Positions 63,312-64,000 of a stretch of 64,000 nt of DNA are shown here, one piece after another. Both the position numbers and the translations under genes were made by a program. Position 1 is the stretch's first letter. Every line of letters begins with the position of its first letter. This stretch comes from Allodiplogaster sudhausi (Eukaryota; Nematoda; Chromadorea; Rhabditida; Diplogasteridae). The stretch spans positions 124,001-188,000 of the forward strand of contig CALZFC010000009.1 of NCBI GenBank assembly GCA_945643635.1. The letters are read 5' to 3'. The notes under the pieces are model-generated. The model had not been told where the DNA came from and made no database searches. It saw nothing but the letters and a program-made list of their open reading frames with translations.

Positions 63312-63540
63312 GTGATAGATAGTAATGCGAGAGAAAGGGGAGATTCTACGCCGCCTCTCATTCGCCTTGCCCTAGATAATCTCGTATGCAAGATCGCCTG
63401 TTGTCTCTGTCTTTGCTCTCCCTCCACCTGCCGCCGAGATAAATCAGTCAACCTAGTCAGTTTCCCCAACAACGCGTGTGAACCCTGTTCGAACAGAATC
63501 ACGACACCTTACAGTCCAGTGGGAACTTTTTTCGATGCAT
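63312..63540 (+). repeat. inverted repeat, right arm, with a conserved reading frame
   Basis: Partner of 61486-61720. The plus frame is open and ends P-Y-S-P-V-G-T-F-F-D-A-stop at 63540-63542. Substitutions between the arms change bases but keep the same peptide blocks in register, with some indels in multiples of three. Confidence 0.7.
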
Positions 63541-63676
63541 AATAAACTTATTTTGTGTTGGCCATGGCAATTCTGCCTCATAAATAGTTTTTCTTATAAA
63601 TAAAAAATATTTTATATTTAAGAATTAGTAAAAGTCTATTAATTAATTATTTAAGTGTATTCATAGTGGTATTCAG

Positions 63677-64000
63677 ACAGTATCGCCCTCTCCAGCAGCG
63701 CTACTTCGATCTCAAGAACAACGACGACATCTCCGTCCAAGAACATCATTGCCAACGACAACGCGACGATGACCTCATCGTCACTGTTTGACTTCGACTC
63801 CGAGTTGGCCAAAATCGCCGCATCCTGTATGTACTCTACAGACATCTGGCAACATAATTAAGAACTTCATAGCGAAATATTTCAGTGATTATTTGGTCGA
63901 AGAAGCGGTAGTGATCATAGGCCTCACAGAGTTACGCGCGGCACTCAACTTTGCTCCGCTACATAAGTGGAAACCCGACAACTATACGGAGCCTAGTGAA
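63677..64000 (+). CDS. X-family protein, member 3 (runs off the right edge)
   Basis: The exon opens after ATTCAG at 63671-63676 in the same phase as member 1. It has a Ser/Thr-rich start (S-I-A-L-S-S-S-A-T-S), then F-D-S-E-L-A-K-I-A-A-S-C matching D-E-K-E-L-A-K-I-A-A-S-C of member 1. A 55-bp GT-AG intron (63831-63885) replaces the segment after that cysteine, and the frame resumes L-V-E-E-A-V-V-I-I-G-L-T-E-L-R, A-L-N-F-A-P, Y-T-E-P-S-E to the window end. It is clearly diverged from members 1 and 2, so the family is older than the duplication at 14/26 kb. Incomplete. Confidence 0.68.

Overview
The window reads as nuclear DNA of a nematode. Genes are split by short introns. There is a three-copy U6 snRNA array with TATA-type promoters, eukaryotic tRNA-Gly genes, two transthyretin-like (TTR) genes (a family characteristic of nematodes), an 11-exon calsequestrin gene, a chromodomain gene and membrane-tail carboxylesterases. 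I see no rRNA, CRISPR or prokaryotic operon structure. I cannot fix the genus. Long CT/GA tracts are everywhere and produce many false Ser/Leu or Arg/Glu reading frames.

Region 1 (about 0.2-28.5 kb) is a fast-evolving array of small secreted three-finger (Ly6-like) genes. The shared unit is a repeated upstream module of about 250 bp, exon 1 (signal peptide, then E-C-Y), exon 2, exon 3 (C-C-x4-C-N, in some copies followed by a GPI-type tail) and a downstream module. Copies B, D, J and F look intact. The others carry distinct lesions: a TTAA-flanked MITE inside an exon, a lost start codon, a 2-bp deletion after the ATG, premature stops, truncations and head-to-head relics. An inverted segmental duplication (13.6-15.6 versus 24.6-26.9 kb) carries one Ly6 copy plus a member of an unrecognised protein family called X here. 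In the right arm an X exon is fused in frame to a Ly6 exon 3. A 1.65-kb palindrome lies between the arms. A degenerate cathepsin-like pseudogene and a possible one-pass membrane protein also occur. tRNA-Gly(CCC) genes lie at 219 and 28423.

Region 2 (29-41 kb): a secreted protein with two LDL-receptor class A repeats (+), calsequestrin (-) with a foldback element in an intron, one intact and one broken TTR-like gene in tandem (-), and a third TTR-like gene (+).

Region 3 (41-51 kb): a chromodomain gene (-) built largely of duplicated exon pairs, three U6 genes in 411-bp tandem units, and two paralogous secreted proteins with regularly spaced Gly-Tyr/Gly-Lys repeats (+).

Region 4 (51-64 kb): a type-B carboxylesterase with a membrane tail (+), an inverted decayed paralogue (-), a third tail relic (+), TTAA MITEs, a CT minisatellite, a pair of inverted repeats about 230 bp long with a conserved reading frame, and a third X member running off the right edge.

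All splice sites were inferred by eye from GT-AG (occasionally GC-AG) signals, reading-frame continuity and comparison between paralogues within the window. Single-base coordinate errors are possible.
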